Source of the DNA: Streptomyces parvulus
GTDB taxonomy: Bacteria > Actinomycetota > Actinomycetes > Streptomycetales > Streptomycetaceae
NCBI RefSeq assembly: GCF_014648855.1
Contig: NZ_BMRX01000004.1
Span: forward strand, 62,001 to 126,000
DNA length: 64,000 nucleotides
Direction: 5' to 3'
Below, piece by piece: positions 51,927-60,462 of this stretch (the first letter of the stretch is position 1; each line of letters opens with the position of its first letter). A program made the position numbers and the translations under genes. Under the pieces are notes generated by a model. It was not told the DNA's origin and made no database searches. It was given only the letters and a program-made list of their open reading frames with translations.

Positions 51927-53066
51927 TCACGCCGGGTCGACGCGCCAGACCGTGCCGCCGATGGCGAGGGCGTACAGTTCGCCGTCGCCGTCCTGGGCGA
52001 AGGAGACGACCTCGCCGCCGCTGACACCGAGGTCGTGCTCCGCGGTCACCCGGCCGTTCTCGATCTCCAGGGAGCGCAGGGTGCCGTCGCAGTAGTCGCT
52101 GTAGACGTACTGGCCGACGAGATCCGCGACGGCTTGGCCGCGGTAGACGTAGCCGCCGGTGACGGAGCAGCCGAGGCCGGTGCGGTCGTACTCGTGGACG
52201 GGCGGGACGTGGTTCGCGGGCTCGGTGCCGCCGCGGAAGGGGTGGGTGCCCTCCATCTGCGACCAGCCGTAGTTCTCGCCGCCCTTGCTGTCCGCGGGCG
52301 CCCAGTCGATCTCCTCCCACTCGCTCTGGCCGACGTCGCCGATCAGCAGGTCGCCCGTGCCCGAGTCGAAGGAGAACCGCCACGGGTTGCGCAGCCCGTA
52401 CGACCAGATCTCGTCCTTGGCGTTCGGGTCGCCGACGAAGGGGTTGTCCTGCGGGACGGCGTAGGGTTCGCCGCCCCGCGGGTCGATGCGCAGCATCTTG
52501 CCGAGGAGGGTGTCGAGTTTCTGTCCGTTGCCCTCGGGGTCGCCGCCGCCCCCTCCGTCGCCGAGGGCGATGTAGAGGTAGCCGTCGGGGCCGAACTTGA
52601 TGTCCCCGCCGTTGTGGTTGGACTCGGGCTGCTCCTGGGTGAGGACGGTGCGCCGCGTGTCCTCCTGGACGGTCCCGTCCTGGACGGCGAACTCGTCGAT
52701 GGTGCTGGTGCCCTGGAGGTCGGTGAAGGAGATGTAGAAGTGCGTGAAGTCCGCGTCGAACGCGATGCCGAGCAGGCCGCGTTCGCCGTCGGTGGTGGTC
52801 TCGTCGGAGACGTCGAGGACGGGTTCGCCGAGGCCGGTGCCGTTCAGGACCCGGACGGTGCCGGCGCGTTCGGCGATCCAGACCGTGTCGCCGGGTCCGG
52901 CCGCGCCGGCGGTGGGGTTCTGAGCCTGGGCCACCTCGGTCAGGGCGACCTGGGCGCCGCCCTCGGCGGCGGTGGGCTCGTCGGCGTAGGCGGTGGCGAG
53001 GGCCAGGGATCCGACGAGCCCAAGCGTGCCGATGATCGCCGACAATCTGGTGCGAACTTTCACCAT
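51927..53066 (-). CDS. Secreted PQQ-dependent sugar dehydrogenase
   Basis: A 379-residue exported beta-propeller of the glucose/sorbosone dehydrogenase family (PF07995). The Sec signal covers about residues 1-28 (MVKVRTRLSAIIGTLGLVG, then a small-residue cleavage region ALATAYA). Mature motifs are IAERAGTVRVL, ERGLLGIAFD, NHNGGDIKFGPDGYLYIALGDGG and GLRNPWRF, including the catalytic-His neighbourhood. It would oxidise aldoses outside the cell if PQQ is supplied; no pqq genes are near. ATG 53066 has GGGAGG upstream. It is divergent from snapalysin and may share control through the DasR-like site. Confidence 0.88.
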   Translation of the reverse strand: MVKVRTRLSAIIGTLGLVGSLALATAYADEPTAAEGGAQVALTEVAQAQNPTAGAAGPGDTVWIAERAGTVRVLNGTGLGEPVLDVSDETTTDGERGLLGIAFDADFTHFYISFTDLQGTSTIDEFAVQDGTVQEDTRRTVLTQEQPESNHNGGDIKFGPDGYLYIALGDGGGGGDPEGNGQKLDTLLGKMLRIDPRGGEPYAVPQDNPFVGDPNAKDEIWSYGLRNPWRFSFDSGTGDLLIGDVGQSEWEEIDWAPADSKGGENYGWSQMEGTHPFRGGTEPANHVPPVHEYDRTGLGCSVTGGYVYRGQAVADLVGQYVYSDYCDGTLRSLEIENGRVTAEHDLGVSGGEVVSFAQDGDGELYALAIGGTVWRVDPA

Positions 53067-53391
53067 GGCCTCCCGGAGGCGGTGAGTGGGGGGAGTTCAC
53101 CCGGCTGCTCGGGTCGCGGTCGTGGGGCGTCGTCCGAGCCGGCTCGCAAGACGGGTGGGGGGAAGGTCGTACCGCCGGCACCGCCGACCATACGAGGCCG
53201 GAGCGCCCAGGCCTAGACCAATGCACGCCTCTTCTGTCACCCGTGTCGCCCGCACCACTCCCCCGCCGCCGCCCTCCGGGCCCGCCGGGCGTCCGCGGTG
53301 GACGGAACAGCGGATTGGCGGCCGCCTCCAGCGGGCAGGGAGGCAGATGGTGTCATGACCACGACTCCTCTCCCCCACAAGGAGGTCGAAC
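53067..53391. other. Divergent intergenic region, sugar dehydrogenase / snapalysin
   Basis: No gene is apparent. The region holds the DasR-like element at 53209-53222 and must contain both divergent promoters, which I cannot place. An AAGGAGGTCG ribosome site precedes the snapalysin ATG. Confidence 0.5.
53209..53222. promoter_or_regulatory. DasR-responsive-element-like site
   Basis: AGGCCTAGACCAAT matches the core palindrome TGGTCTAGACCA at 10 of 12 positions. DasR is the GlcNAc-6-phosphate-responsive repressor of chitin and related genes in Streptomyces. The site lies between a secreted sugar dehydrogenase and a secreted protease, both sensible nutrient-controlled targets. Confidence 0.45.
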
Positions 53392-53955
53392 ATGCACGTA
53401 CGCACACTGACCGGCGGTGTCGCCGCGGCGCTGCTGATGTCCATGCCCCTGCTGAGCGGTCAGGCGGTGGCCGCCGACTCCCCCGGAGTCTCCGCGCCTT
53501 CGACGGCCGCGGCCAGGGTGATCACCTACGACGCCGGCGGTTCCGCGGAGTTCCGGTCCGCGGTCGACCGGGGCGCGGCGATCTGGAACGAGAGCGTCGA
53601 CGGCGTCGAGATGCGCCCGGTCGCCTCCGGGCAGCGCGCCAACATCCGCGTCGTGGCCGACAACGGCTGGCCGCGGGCCGTGACCACGTCACTGGGCAAC
53701 GGCACCGTCTACATCGGACGCGAGGCGGTGAACCAGGGGTACGACACGGTGCGCATCTCGTCCCACGAGCTGGGCCACATCCTGGGGCTGCCGGACCGCA
53801 AGCCCGGCCCCTGCTCCAGCCTGATGTCCGGCTCCACCGCGGGCATCGCCTGCACGAACCCCTACCCCAACGCGGCGGAGAAGGCCGAGGTCGAGGGCAA
53901 CTTCGGTGGTGCGGCCACCGCCCCGTCCCGGACGCCGGTCCTGGTCCGCGACTGA
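53392..53955 (+). CDS. Snapalysin-family secreted zinc metalloprotease
   Basis: A 187-residue M7-family protease. The signal peptide is about residues 1-28 (cleavage after AVA), followed by a short propeptide-like stretch. The zinc motif is H125-E-L-G-H129-I-L-G-L-P-D135 (HExxHxxGxxD, the Asp being the third zinc ligand typical of snapalysin). Two cysteines later in the chain may form the usual disulfide. It degrades milk-type and other proteins outside the cell. The LysR activator gene (snpR) that often lies beside snpA is absent here. AAGGAGGTCG is an excellent ribosome site. Confidence 0.92.
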   Translation: MHVRTLTGGVAAALLMSMPLLSGQAVAADSPGVSAPSTAAARVITYDAGGSAEFRSAVDRGAAIWNESVDGVEMRPVASGQRANIRVVADNGWPRAVTTSLGNGTVYIGREAVNQGYDTVRISSHELGHILGLPDRKPGPCSSLMSGSTAGIACTNPYPNAAEKAEVEGNFGGAATAPSRTPVLVRD

Positions 53956-53961
53956 CCGGCA

Positions 53962-54004
53962 CGCGCTGCCGTACGGCACCTCCCCGGTGCCGTACGGCAG
54001 CGCG
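53962..54004. terminator. Terminator of snapalysin
   Basis: A perfect 19-bp stem (53962-53980 with 53986-54004) with a TCCCC loop starts six bases after the stop codon. One of the strongest hairpins in the window. Confidence 0.85.
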
Positions 54005-54024
54005 AGGCACATCCCCGCTCCGGC

Positions 54025-54102
54025 CCTAGGGCCTGTCTGACAATCCCCGCCTGCCTCGCGCCGCCATCCGGGCGACGACGGGAATTGTCAGACAGGCCCT
54101 AG
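54025..54102. repeat. 78-bp inverted-repeat element (MITE-like)
   Basis: Perfect 19-bp terminal inverted repeats (54025-54043 and 54084-54102), beginning CTAGGGCCTG, bound a ~40-bp spacer; a further 4 bp can pair inside. Both outer ends read CTAG. That fits a TA-flanked, IS630/mariner-type miniature element, or simply a second terminator between convergent genes. The TetR stop codon TAG lies within the right repeat. Confidence 0.55.
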
Positions 54103-54740
54103 CCGGCCCGGTACGCCCGCAGGAAGGTCCGCACTCCCTCGACGACGAGCGGCCGGACGCGGCCGTCCTCCGCGGCGTTCGCGGAGCCGTACCTGTTGAG
54201 CGGGACGTTGAACGTCAGCGCGATGAACTGGTCCGCCGCGAGCCGCGCGTCGGGGACGTCGAGCAGACCGGCCTCGGCGAAGGCGGCGAACCGCTCGGCG
54301 AGGGCCTCGTCGGGGGTGTCGGCCAACGCGTTCTCTCCCCCCTCCGGCACGCTGCCGGCCTGGGTTCGGACCAGCCGTTGCAGCGTCGCGTACTCCGCCG
54401 ACCCGAGCATGTCGGTCGCGATCCGCATCGAGAACGCGACCAGCACGTCCTCCAGATCGGCGGTCTCGGTGAGGTCCGCGACATCGGTGAGGGTGTCGTC
54501 GAGGATGCGCCGGATCGTGGTGACCAGTGACTCGCCCACGGTGTCGACCACCGCCTGGAGCAGCGTCCGCTTGTCGCCGAAGTAGTCGTAGACCGTCCGC
54601 TTGGACACCTCGGCCCGGGCGGCGACCGCGTCGACGCTCGACCGGTCGAAGCCGTTGGCCAGGAACAGTTCGCGGGCCGCGGCGAGGATGGCGGCCCGCT
54701 TCGGCGTGGACCCCTCGCGCAGTGTCTTCGTGCTCGGCAT
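54099..54740 (-). CDS. TetR/AcrR-family transcriptional regulator
   Basis: A 213-residue repressor. The N-terminal HTH reads ILAAARELFLANGFDRSSVDAVAARAEVSKRTVYDYFGDKR, split here as helix 1, ANGFDRSSVDAVA and VSKRTVYDYF, which is canonical TetR. The C-terminal ligand domain is of the TetR_C_7/AefR type. Its stop codon lies in an inverted-repeat element, so the last residues (AYRAG) may have been altered by insertion. It is divergent from an MFS exporter and a FAD monooxygenase gene and should repress them via the operator at 54758-54777. Confidence 0.93.
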   Translation of the reverse strand: MPSTKTLREGSTPKRAAILAAARELFLANGFDRSSVDAVAARAEVSKRTVYDYFGDKRTLLQAVVDTVGESLVTTIRRILDDTLTDVADLTETADLEDVLVAFSMRIATDMLGSAEYATLQRLVRTQAGSVPEGGENALADTPDEALAERFAAFAEAGLLDVPDARLAADQFIALTFNVPLNRYGSANAAEDGRVRPLVVEGVRTFLRAYRAG

Positions 54741-54757
54741 GGCTTCATCCTAACCCG

Positions 54758-54777
54758 ACTACACTGCACGGTGTAGT
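54758..54777. promoter_or_regulatory. TetR operator candidate
   Basis: ACTACAC-TGCACG-GTGTAGT is a 7-bp perfect dyad in the 115-bp divergent region. It is followed by a further GTGTAGTGT-type half-site, and it overlaps a possible TACACT -10 element. Typical placement for TetR autorepression. Confidence 0.65.
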
Positions 54778-54855
54778 GTAGTGTCGGTCGAGGAGGGGGC
54801 GCCCCGGCTCTGCGCCGTCCGGCCCGCTCAACCGGCAACGAGGGAAAGGACGTTC

Positions 54856-56256
54856 ATGACCACGATCACGACCCCGGCTCCCCCGGTCCGCATGCGGAGA
54901 GCGGCCGTCTGGGCCCTCGGTGCGCTGGCGGCGGCCACCGGGACCCTGGAGTCGGTGGTGACACCGACCCTGCCGCTGCTGCAACGGGAGTTGTCGATGA
55001 GCCGGGCCGAAGGAGCCCTGCTCAGCGTCGCCATGCTCATCACCGGCGCCCTCGTGGCGCCCGTCGCGGGCAGCCTCGGCGACCGCCACGGCGGCAAGCG
55101 GGTGATGGTCCGGCTGATGGCGGTGGTCTGCGCGGGCGGGCTGGTGTCCGCGCTGGCACCCGGCCTCCCGGTGCTGCTGCTCGGCCAGGTCCTCCAGGGG
55201 GCGATGGTGGGCGCGATGCCGCTGTCGTTCATCCTGGTGCGCAAGTACCTCCCGGCGGGCGAGTCGCAGGTGGCCATCGGCGTGGTCAGCGGGCTGTTCG
55301 TGGGCGGCGGCATGCTCGGCACGCTGATCGCCGGACCGGTGGCGGAGGGTCTGTCCCGGCACTGGCTGTTCGCGATACCGACGTCGGTGGTCGCCGCGGC
55401 GACCCTGTGCGTCCGGCGGCTGATGCCGGACGACGCGCCGGCCGGGTCGGACGCCAGGATCGACTGGCCCGGGCTGGTCCTGCTGAGCGGCATCCTGCTG
55501 ACGCTGATGCTGGGGCTCTCCATGGCCCCCGAGGTCGGCGCCCGGCCCCTCGCCCTCGGCGCCCTCGCGCTGCTCCTGGCCGCCCTCGTGACCGGCTGGG
55601 TCCGGGTGGAACGCCGGTCACCGGCACCGATGGTCGACCTGAGCCTGGTCGCGCGGCCCGGGATCTGGAGCGCCTACGTGATCACCTTCGCGGTCTGCGT
55701 GGGCACCGCGGTCTCGATGTATCTCGTGCCGCAACTCTTCGACGTGTCCGCCGACGGCTACGGTTTCGGCGCCAGTTCCACCGACATCGGACGGTACCTG
55801 CTGCCCGGCACGGTCGCCGCCGCGGTCAGCGGTCCGCTCGGCGGGGTGGCGGCGCGGCGGTTCGGTGCGAGTGCCGTGGTCGCGGCGGGGATCGCCGTCA
55901 TGTCGGCCACGCTGGTCGCGCTGGCGTTCGTGCACGGCGAGGTCTGGCACCTCGTCGTCGGCAAGGCGCTGATCGCCCTGGCCAGTGGTGTCTGCGTCAC
56001 GGCGATGGTCGTACGGACCGCCACCTCGGTCGGCCACGGCGACACCGGCACCGCGACCAGCCTGGTCCTGGTAACCCGCGTGGTCGGTTTCGCGGCGGGC
56101 GCCCAGATCAGCGGCGCCTTCCTCACCGCGGGGACCGGCCCCGGCGCCGACGTCCCGGCCGAGTCGGCCTTCGTCACCGGCTTCCTCGTCGCCGGCGTCG
56201 TCACGGCGCTGTCGCTGTTCGTCGTCCGCACCCTGAGCAAAGGAGACAAGGAATGA
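54856..56256 (+). CDS. MFS drug exporter
   Basis: A 466-residue membrane protein with about 14 helices (DHA2-like size). The loop after helix 2 holds GSLGDRHGGKRVMV, the MFS motif A pattern GxxxDRxGGK/RR. Helix-rich segments continue to the C-terminus. Proton-driven multidrug export is expected. ATG 54856 has AGGGAAAGGA upstream. It is coupled to the FAD monooxygenase by an ATGA overlap and controlled by the divergent TetR. Confidence 0.92.
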   Translation: MTTITTPAPPVRMRRAAVWALGALAAATGTLESVVTPTLPLLQRELSMSRAEGALLSVAMLITGALVAPVAGSLGDRHGGKRVMVRLMAVVCAGGLVSALAPGLPVLLLGQVLQGAMVGAMPLSFILVRKYLPAGESQVAIGVVSGLFVGGGMLGTLIAGPVAEGLSRHWLFAIPTSVVAAATLCVRRLMPDDAPAGSDARIDWPGLVLLSGILLTLMLGLSMAPEVGARPLALGALALLLAALVTGWVRVERRSPAPMVDLSLVARPGIWSAYVITFAVCVGTAVSMYLVPQLFDVSADGYGFGASSTDIGRYLLPGTVAAAVSGPLGGVAARRFGASAVVAAGIAVMSATLVALAFVHGEVWHLVVGKALIALASGVCVTAMVVRTATSVGHGDTGTATSLVLVTRVVGFAAGAQISGAFLTAGTGPGADVPAESAFVTGFLVAGVVTALSLFVVRTLSKGDKE

Positions 56257-57476
56257 CCCGCACCGCTCCGTCCACGAGCGCCCGGACGCGGCGCACAGCG
56301 CTGATCTCGGGGGCCGGTATCGCCGGTCCCGCCCTCGCGTTCTGGCTCAACCGCCGCGGATACGCGGTCACGGTGGTCGAGAAGGCGGGCGCGCCCCGCG
56401 CCGGCGGCTACCCCGTCGACGTACGCGGCACCGCCGTGGAGGTCGTCCGGCGGATGGGGATCCTTCCCCGGCTGCGCGACGCGCACGTCGACTCGCGCCG
56501 TCTCACCTTCCTGGACGCCGACGGCGGCGAGGTGACCTCCCTCAGCCCGCACTCCGTCGCCGGGAGTGCCGCGGGCCGGGACCTGGAGGTGCGGCGCGGG
56601 GATCTGACCGACGCCCTGCACGCCGCCGTCCGCGACGACGTGGAGTTCCTGTTCGACGACAGCGTCGACACCCTCGACCAGGGCCCGCACGGGGTCGACG
56701 TCGCCTTCTGCGGGGGCGGCGGGCGTACGTTCGACGTGGTCGTCGGCGCGGACGGCATGCACTCGCGGACCCGGGAGCTGGTGTTCGGGCCGGAGGAGCG
56801 GTTCCGCCGATACCTGGGGTACTGCTTCGCCGTGTTCACCATGCCCAACACCTTCGGCCTGGCCCACGAGATCACGATGTGGAACACCCCGGGCCGGGCC
56901 GCGGCCCTCTACGCCGTGGCCGACGACGACGTGGTGCACGCCTTCCTCAACTTCGCCCGGCCGGAACCGCCCCACGCGGCGCTCGGGCACCCCGACGCGC
57001 AACGCGAGCTGGTCGCCTCCGCCTTCGCCGGCGCGGGATGGGAGGTGCCGGGGATGCTCGCCGCCCTCGGCGGGGCGGACGACCTGTTCGTCGACGTGGT
57101 CGCCCAGATACGGATGCCGCGCTGGTCCAGTGGCCGGGTGGCGGTGGTGGGCGACGCCGCGTACGCGCCGTCGTTCCTCACCGGCCAGGGAACCAGTCTG
57201 GCCCTCGTCGGCGGGTACATGATGGCGGGCTCCCTGGACGGGCGCGCAGTCGTGGACGGCCTCGCCGACTACGAACGGGGCACACGTGCGTTCGTGACGG
57301 CGAACCAGGACCAGATCGGCGCGGGCGGCGCGTCCCTCTTCCCCACCACCGCGCAGGCGCTGGAGCGGCGCAACGCCATGCTGCGCGGCCTCGCCACCAT
57401 GCCCCCGGCATCGGGACGCCCCGCCCACTCGGCCCTGGTCCTGCCCGAGTTCACGGCGGTGGAGCCGGTGGGCTGA
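56253..57476 (+). CDS. FAD-dependent monooxygenase (PF01494, TetX/Rox-like)
   Basis: A 407-residue class A flavoprotein hydroxylase. GXGXXG occurs as SGAGIAGPALAFWL near residue 19, VEKAGAPRAGGYPVDVRG binds FAD ribose, DG occurs in VVVGADGMHSRTR, and the second FAD motif is GDAAYAPSFLTGQGTSLAL. NAD(P)H-dependent hydroxylation of an aromatic or drug-like substrate is expected, as in tetracycline (TetX) or rifampicin (Rox) inactivation. Coupling to an exporter and a TetR suggests resistance by modification plus export, or a tailoring step. ATGA overlap with the exporter gene. Confidence 0.9.
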   Translation: MTRTAPSTSARTRRTALISGAGIAGPALAFWLNRRGYAVTVVEKAGAPRAGGYPVDVRGTAVEVVRRMGILPRLRDAHVDSRRLTFLDADGGEVTSLSPHSVAGSAAGRDLEVRRGDLTDALHAAVRDDVEFLFDDSVDTLDQGPHGVDVAFCGGGGRTFDVVVGADGMHSRTRELVFGPEERFRRYLGYCFAVFTMPNTFGLAHEITMWNTPGRAAALYAVADDDVVHAFLNFARPEPPHAALGHPDAQRELVASAFAGAGWEVPGMLAALGGADDLFVDVVAQIRMPRWSSGRVAVVGDAAYAPSFLTGQGTSLALVGGYMMAGSLDGRAVVDGLADYERGTRAFVTANQDQIGAGGASLFPTTAQALERRNAMLRGLATMPPASGRPAHSALVLPEFTAVEPVG

Positions 57477-57482
57477 GAGCCC

Positions 57483-58493
57483 TCAGCCGTCGAGTCCGCG
57501 GAGGTAGGCGCCGAACTTCTCCAGGCCGTCGACGTTGCGGGGGCCGCTGATGCCCTCGTTGTAGTCGAGGACGAAGAAGTTGTTCTTCTTCACGGCGGGA
57601 AGCCCCCTGGTGTGGGGCGACTTCTTGAGGAATTCGATCTTCTTCTCGGCGGGCTGGTCGCCGTAGTCGAGGATGACGACGACCTCCGGCTCGGCCTCGG
57701 CGACGGACTCCCAGTTGACCTGGGTCCAGCGCTCGTCGAGTCCGTCGAAGACGTTCCTGCCGCCCGCGGACTCGATGATGTCGTTGGGCGGGACCTGGTT
57801 GCCGGCGGTGAACGGCTGGTCGGTTCCGGAGTCGTAGAGGAAGACGGGGACCGGCTCGCCCGCCGGAGCCTTGTTCTCGACGGCCTCGACCCGCTGCTTG
57901 AGCACGTCGACCACCGCCGTGGCCTTCTTCTCGACCCGGAAGATCCGGCCCAGCCGTTCGAGGTCGGTGTAGAGGGCTTCGAAGGGGGTCACCTTCTCCG
58001 GGTGTCCCGGGTAGTTGAAGCAGCTCTCGGTGTGCATGAAGCTCTGGATGCCGAGCTTGTCCAGGATGGCCGGCGTGATGCCCCGCTCGTCCTTGAAGCC
58101 GGAGTTCCAGCCCGCGACGACGAAGTCGGACTTCGCCTCCACGACGACCTCCTTGTTGAGCAGGTCGTCGCTGAGCATCTTCACCTTGGCGTACTCGGAC
58201 GCCCAAGGAGACTCGCTCACCGGCGGGTTGGCCGGGGGCATCACGTAGCCGTGGACGTGGTCGGTCAGGCCGAGGGCGAAGAGCTTGTCGGCGCTGCCGC
58301 CCTCGTAGGCGACGGCCCGTCGGGGCACCTTGTACCGCACCGGTTCACCGCAACGCTTGACGGTGACCTCGGCGGACGCCTTCGCGTCCGGTTCCACCTC
58401 GGCGCCGCAGCCGCCGAGCAGCAGTGCCGCCGCCACGGAGGATCCGAGGACCGCACGCCGCCGGGCCGGGGCCGGGAGTCGGGTTGTACGCAT
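57483..58493 (-). CDS. ABC transporter substrate-binding lipoprotein (FecB/TroA type)
   Basis: A 336-residue exported lipoprotein. After a basic N-terminus with an RRR stretch, the lipobox LLLGGC places the lipid on Cys29. Two lobes follow: RRAVAYEGGSADKLFALGL, and HTESCFNYPGHPEKVTPFEALYTDLERLG in the middle. The overall pattern recalls the family once proposed to bind F420-0 (TIGR03868-type) as well as iron-siderophore binding proteins; the ligand is not determined. It starts 15 nt after the ATPase gene stop in an operon permease > ATPase > binding protein. Confidence 0.85.
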   Translation of the reverse strand: MRTTRLPAPARRRAVLGSSVAAALLLGGCGAEVEPDAKASAEVTVKRCGEPVRYKVPRRAVAYEGGSADKLFALGLTDHVHGYVMPPANPPVSESPWASEYAKVKMLSDDLLNKEVVVEAKSDFVVAGWNSGFKDERGITPAILDKLGIQSFMHTESCFNYPGHPEKVTPFEALYTDLERLGRIFRVEKKATAVVDVLKQRVEAVENKAPAGEPVPVFLYDSGTDQPFTAGNQVPPNDIIESAGGRNVFDGLDERWTQVNWESVAEAEPEVVVILDYGDQPAEKKIEFLKKSPHTRGLPAVKKNNFFVLDYNEGISGPRNVDGLEKFGAYLRGLDG

Positions 58494-58508
58494 GTCGTCA
58501 GGCGCCTT

Positions 58509-59282
58509 TCACCGGGATGAGCCGATTGAGTAGAGGAGTTGGGGCCCGCCCGTGAGCGGGTGCGGGACAACGCTGGCCGTCACCCCGAAGACGTCGGCGA
58601 CCAGTTCGGCCGTGAGGACGTCCTCGGGCGGCCCGGAGGCGACGAGGCTGCCCCGGGCCAGCACGCCGATGCGGTCGCAGGCCGCCGCGGCCAGGTTGAG
58701 GTCGTGCAGGACGACGAGGACGGTGAGGCCGGACGCGCGCAGCAGCGCCAGCAGTTCGACCTGGTGGCGGACGTCGAGGTGGTTGGTCGGCTCGTCCAGG
58801 ATCAGGATGTCCGGCTCCTGCACGAGGGCGCGGGCCAGCAGGACGCGCTGGCGCTCGCCGCCCGACAGGGTCAGGACTCCCCGGTGGGCGAGGTGGCCGA
58901 TGTCGAGGCGCTCCATGGCGCTCACGCACAGGGCGCGTTCGCGCGCACCGAGGGCCTGGTTGCCCCGGAGATGGGGCGCGCGGCCGAGGGCGACCACCTC
59001 CTCGACCGTGAAGTCGAAGTCGACGGCTCCGTCCTGGGTGGTGGCCGCGATGGTGCGCGCGCTGTGCCGCAGGGGCAGCCGCGCCAGGTCCCGGTCGCCC
59101 ACCCAGATGGTTCCGGAGCTGGGGCGCAGCGCGCGGTACACACAGCGCAGGGCGGTGGACTTGCCGCTGCCGTTCGGGCCGACCAGGCCGACGACCTGTC
59201 CCGTCAGCACCTTTAGGGAGAGGTCACGGACGAGGCTCCTGCCGTCGGTGACGACGCAGAGTCCGTCGAGCTTAAGCTCCAT
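58509..59282 (-). CDS. FecE-type ABC transporter ATP-binding protein
   Basis: A 257-residue ATPase. Walker A is G35-P-N-G-S-G-K-S-T43, the signature LSGGERQR, Walker B ILILDEPTNHLD and the switch HD in VVLHDLN. It is the iron-siderophore/cobalamin importer type. The C-terminal part GPPEDVLTAELVADVFGV is typical. One base separates its start from the permease stop. Confidence 0.95.
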   Translation of the reverse strand: MELKLDGLCVVTDGRSLVRDLSLKVLTGQVVGLVGPNGSGKSTALRCVYRALRPSSGTIWVGDRDLARLPLRHSARTIAATTQDGAVDFDFTVEEVVALGRAPHLRGNQALGARERALCVSAMERLDIGHLAHRGVLTLSGGERQRVLLARALVQEPDILILDEPTNHLDVRHQVELLALLRASGLTVLVVLHDLNLAAAACDRIGVLARGSLVASGPPEDVLTAELVADVFGVTASVVPHPLTGGPQLLYSIGSSR

Positions 59283-59283
59283 G

Positions 59284-60420
59284 TCAACGCCCCCCGAACG
59301 TATAGCCCTTGCGCCGCATCAGCGCGATGAAGACGGGCACGCCGACGAGGGCGGTGATCACGCCGAGGGGCAGCTCCCGGGGGGCCACCACGGTGCGCGC
59401 CGCGAGGTCGACCCACACCATGAAGACCGCGCCGGCCAGAGGGGCGACGGCGAGCACCCTTGCGTGCGTGGCGCCGGCCAGCATGCGCACCACGTGCGGC
59501 ATGACGAGACCGACGAAGGCGATGGCACCGCTGACGGCGACCATGACGCCGGTGACGAGGGAGACGAGGACCAGCAGGCGCCGGCGGTGCCGGTCGGGGC
59601 CGACGCCCAGGCTCGCGGCGGTCTCGTCACCCAGGGCGAGGACGTCCATCACGCGCCCTTGACGGTGCAGGGCGACCACTCCCCCGACGACCACCACGGC
59701 GACGACGGGCAGTGCGCCCCAGGTGGCGGCGCCGAAGCTGCCCATGGTCCAGTACAGGACCATGCTGGTGGCCTCGCTGTCCGGCGCGAAGTAGACGATC
59801 AGGCTCATCACGGCCTGGAAGCCGAGGGACATGGCCACGCCGGTCAGGACCAGGCGCAGCGGGGAGAGCGCGCCCCGGGTGGCGGACGCGGCGTGGACGA
59901 GGAGCGAGGCGGCGAGCGCACCCGCGAAGGCTCCGGTGGAGACGGCGTAGATCCCGAGGGCGGCGAGTCCTCCGGTGACCGTGACGGCGACGGCACCGAC
60001 GGACGCGCCCGACGAGACGCCGAGGACGAAGGGGTCGGCCAGCGCGTTGCGCACCATGGCCTGGATCGCGACGCCGACGGCGCTCAGGCCTGCCCCGACC
60101 AGGGCGGCCAGCAGGACGCGCGGGGTGCGGATCTGCCAGATGATCTGGTACGTCGTCACCTCGTCCGCGCCGACGCGTCCGCCGGTGAGCGCCGCCCAGA
60201 GGTGACGGGCGGTCTGAGCGGGGGTGACGACGGCGGGCCCGAGGCCGATGGCCACGACGACGGACGCCAGCAGGACGAGGGTCAACGCGCCGCAGACGAG
60301 GAGCAGTCCGGCGCGGGCGGCCGGCCGGCATCCGTCTCCCGCGGGCGCGTCCGATGGCACCCCGGCCGCGGCGAACGCGTCAGCGCCGGCCGTCGGTATG
60401 GATGTCGAGGGCGGAGGCAC
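59284..60420 (-). CDS. FecCD-family ABC permease
   Basis: A 378-residue permease with about ten helices. TPRVLLAALVGAGLSAVGVAIQAMVRNALADPFVLGVSSGA is the family signature, here in blocks TPRVLLAALVGAGLS and NALADPFVLGVSSG, followed by the ATPase-contact region GVGPDRHRRR and FVGLVMPHVVR. Imports a metal-chelate or similar ligand with the adjacent ATPase and binding protein. The start is GTG 60420. A possible metal-responsive dyad lies 24-42 bases upstream. Confidence 0.92.
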   Translation of the reverse strand: MPPPSTSIPTAGADAFAAAGVPSDAPAGDGCRPAARAGLLLVCGALTLVLLASVVVAIGLGPAVVTPAQTARHLWAALTGGRVGADEVTTYQIIWQIRTPRVLLAALVGAGLSAVGVAIQAMVRNALADPFVLGVSSGASVGAVAVTVTGGLAALGIYAVSTGAFAGALAASLLVHAASATRGALSPLRLVLTGVAMSLGFQAVMSLIVYFAPDSEATSMVLYWTMGSFGAATWGALPVVAVVVVGGVVALHRQGRVMDVLALGDETAASLGVGPDRHRRRLLVLVSLVTGVMVAVSGAIAFVGLVMPHVVRMLAGATHARVLAVAPLAGAVFMVWVDLAARTVVAPRELPLGVITALVGVPVFIALMRRKGYTFGGR

Positions 60421-60443
60421 GTGGCCTACCTACACTTTCTATC

Positions 60444-60462
60444 GATAATGGGAACCATGTTC
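60444..60462 (-). promoter_or_regulatory. Metal-regulator-like dyad upstream of the ABC importer
   Basis: GATAATGG-GAA-CCATGTTC is an imperfect dyad (6 of 8 symmetric positions) in an AT-rich patch. The spacing and AAT/ATT-like cores resemble Zur-type boxes more than the IdeR/DmdR iron box. No sequence matches the canonical DmdR site nearby. Confidence 0.35.
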
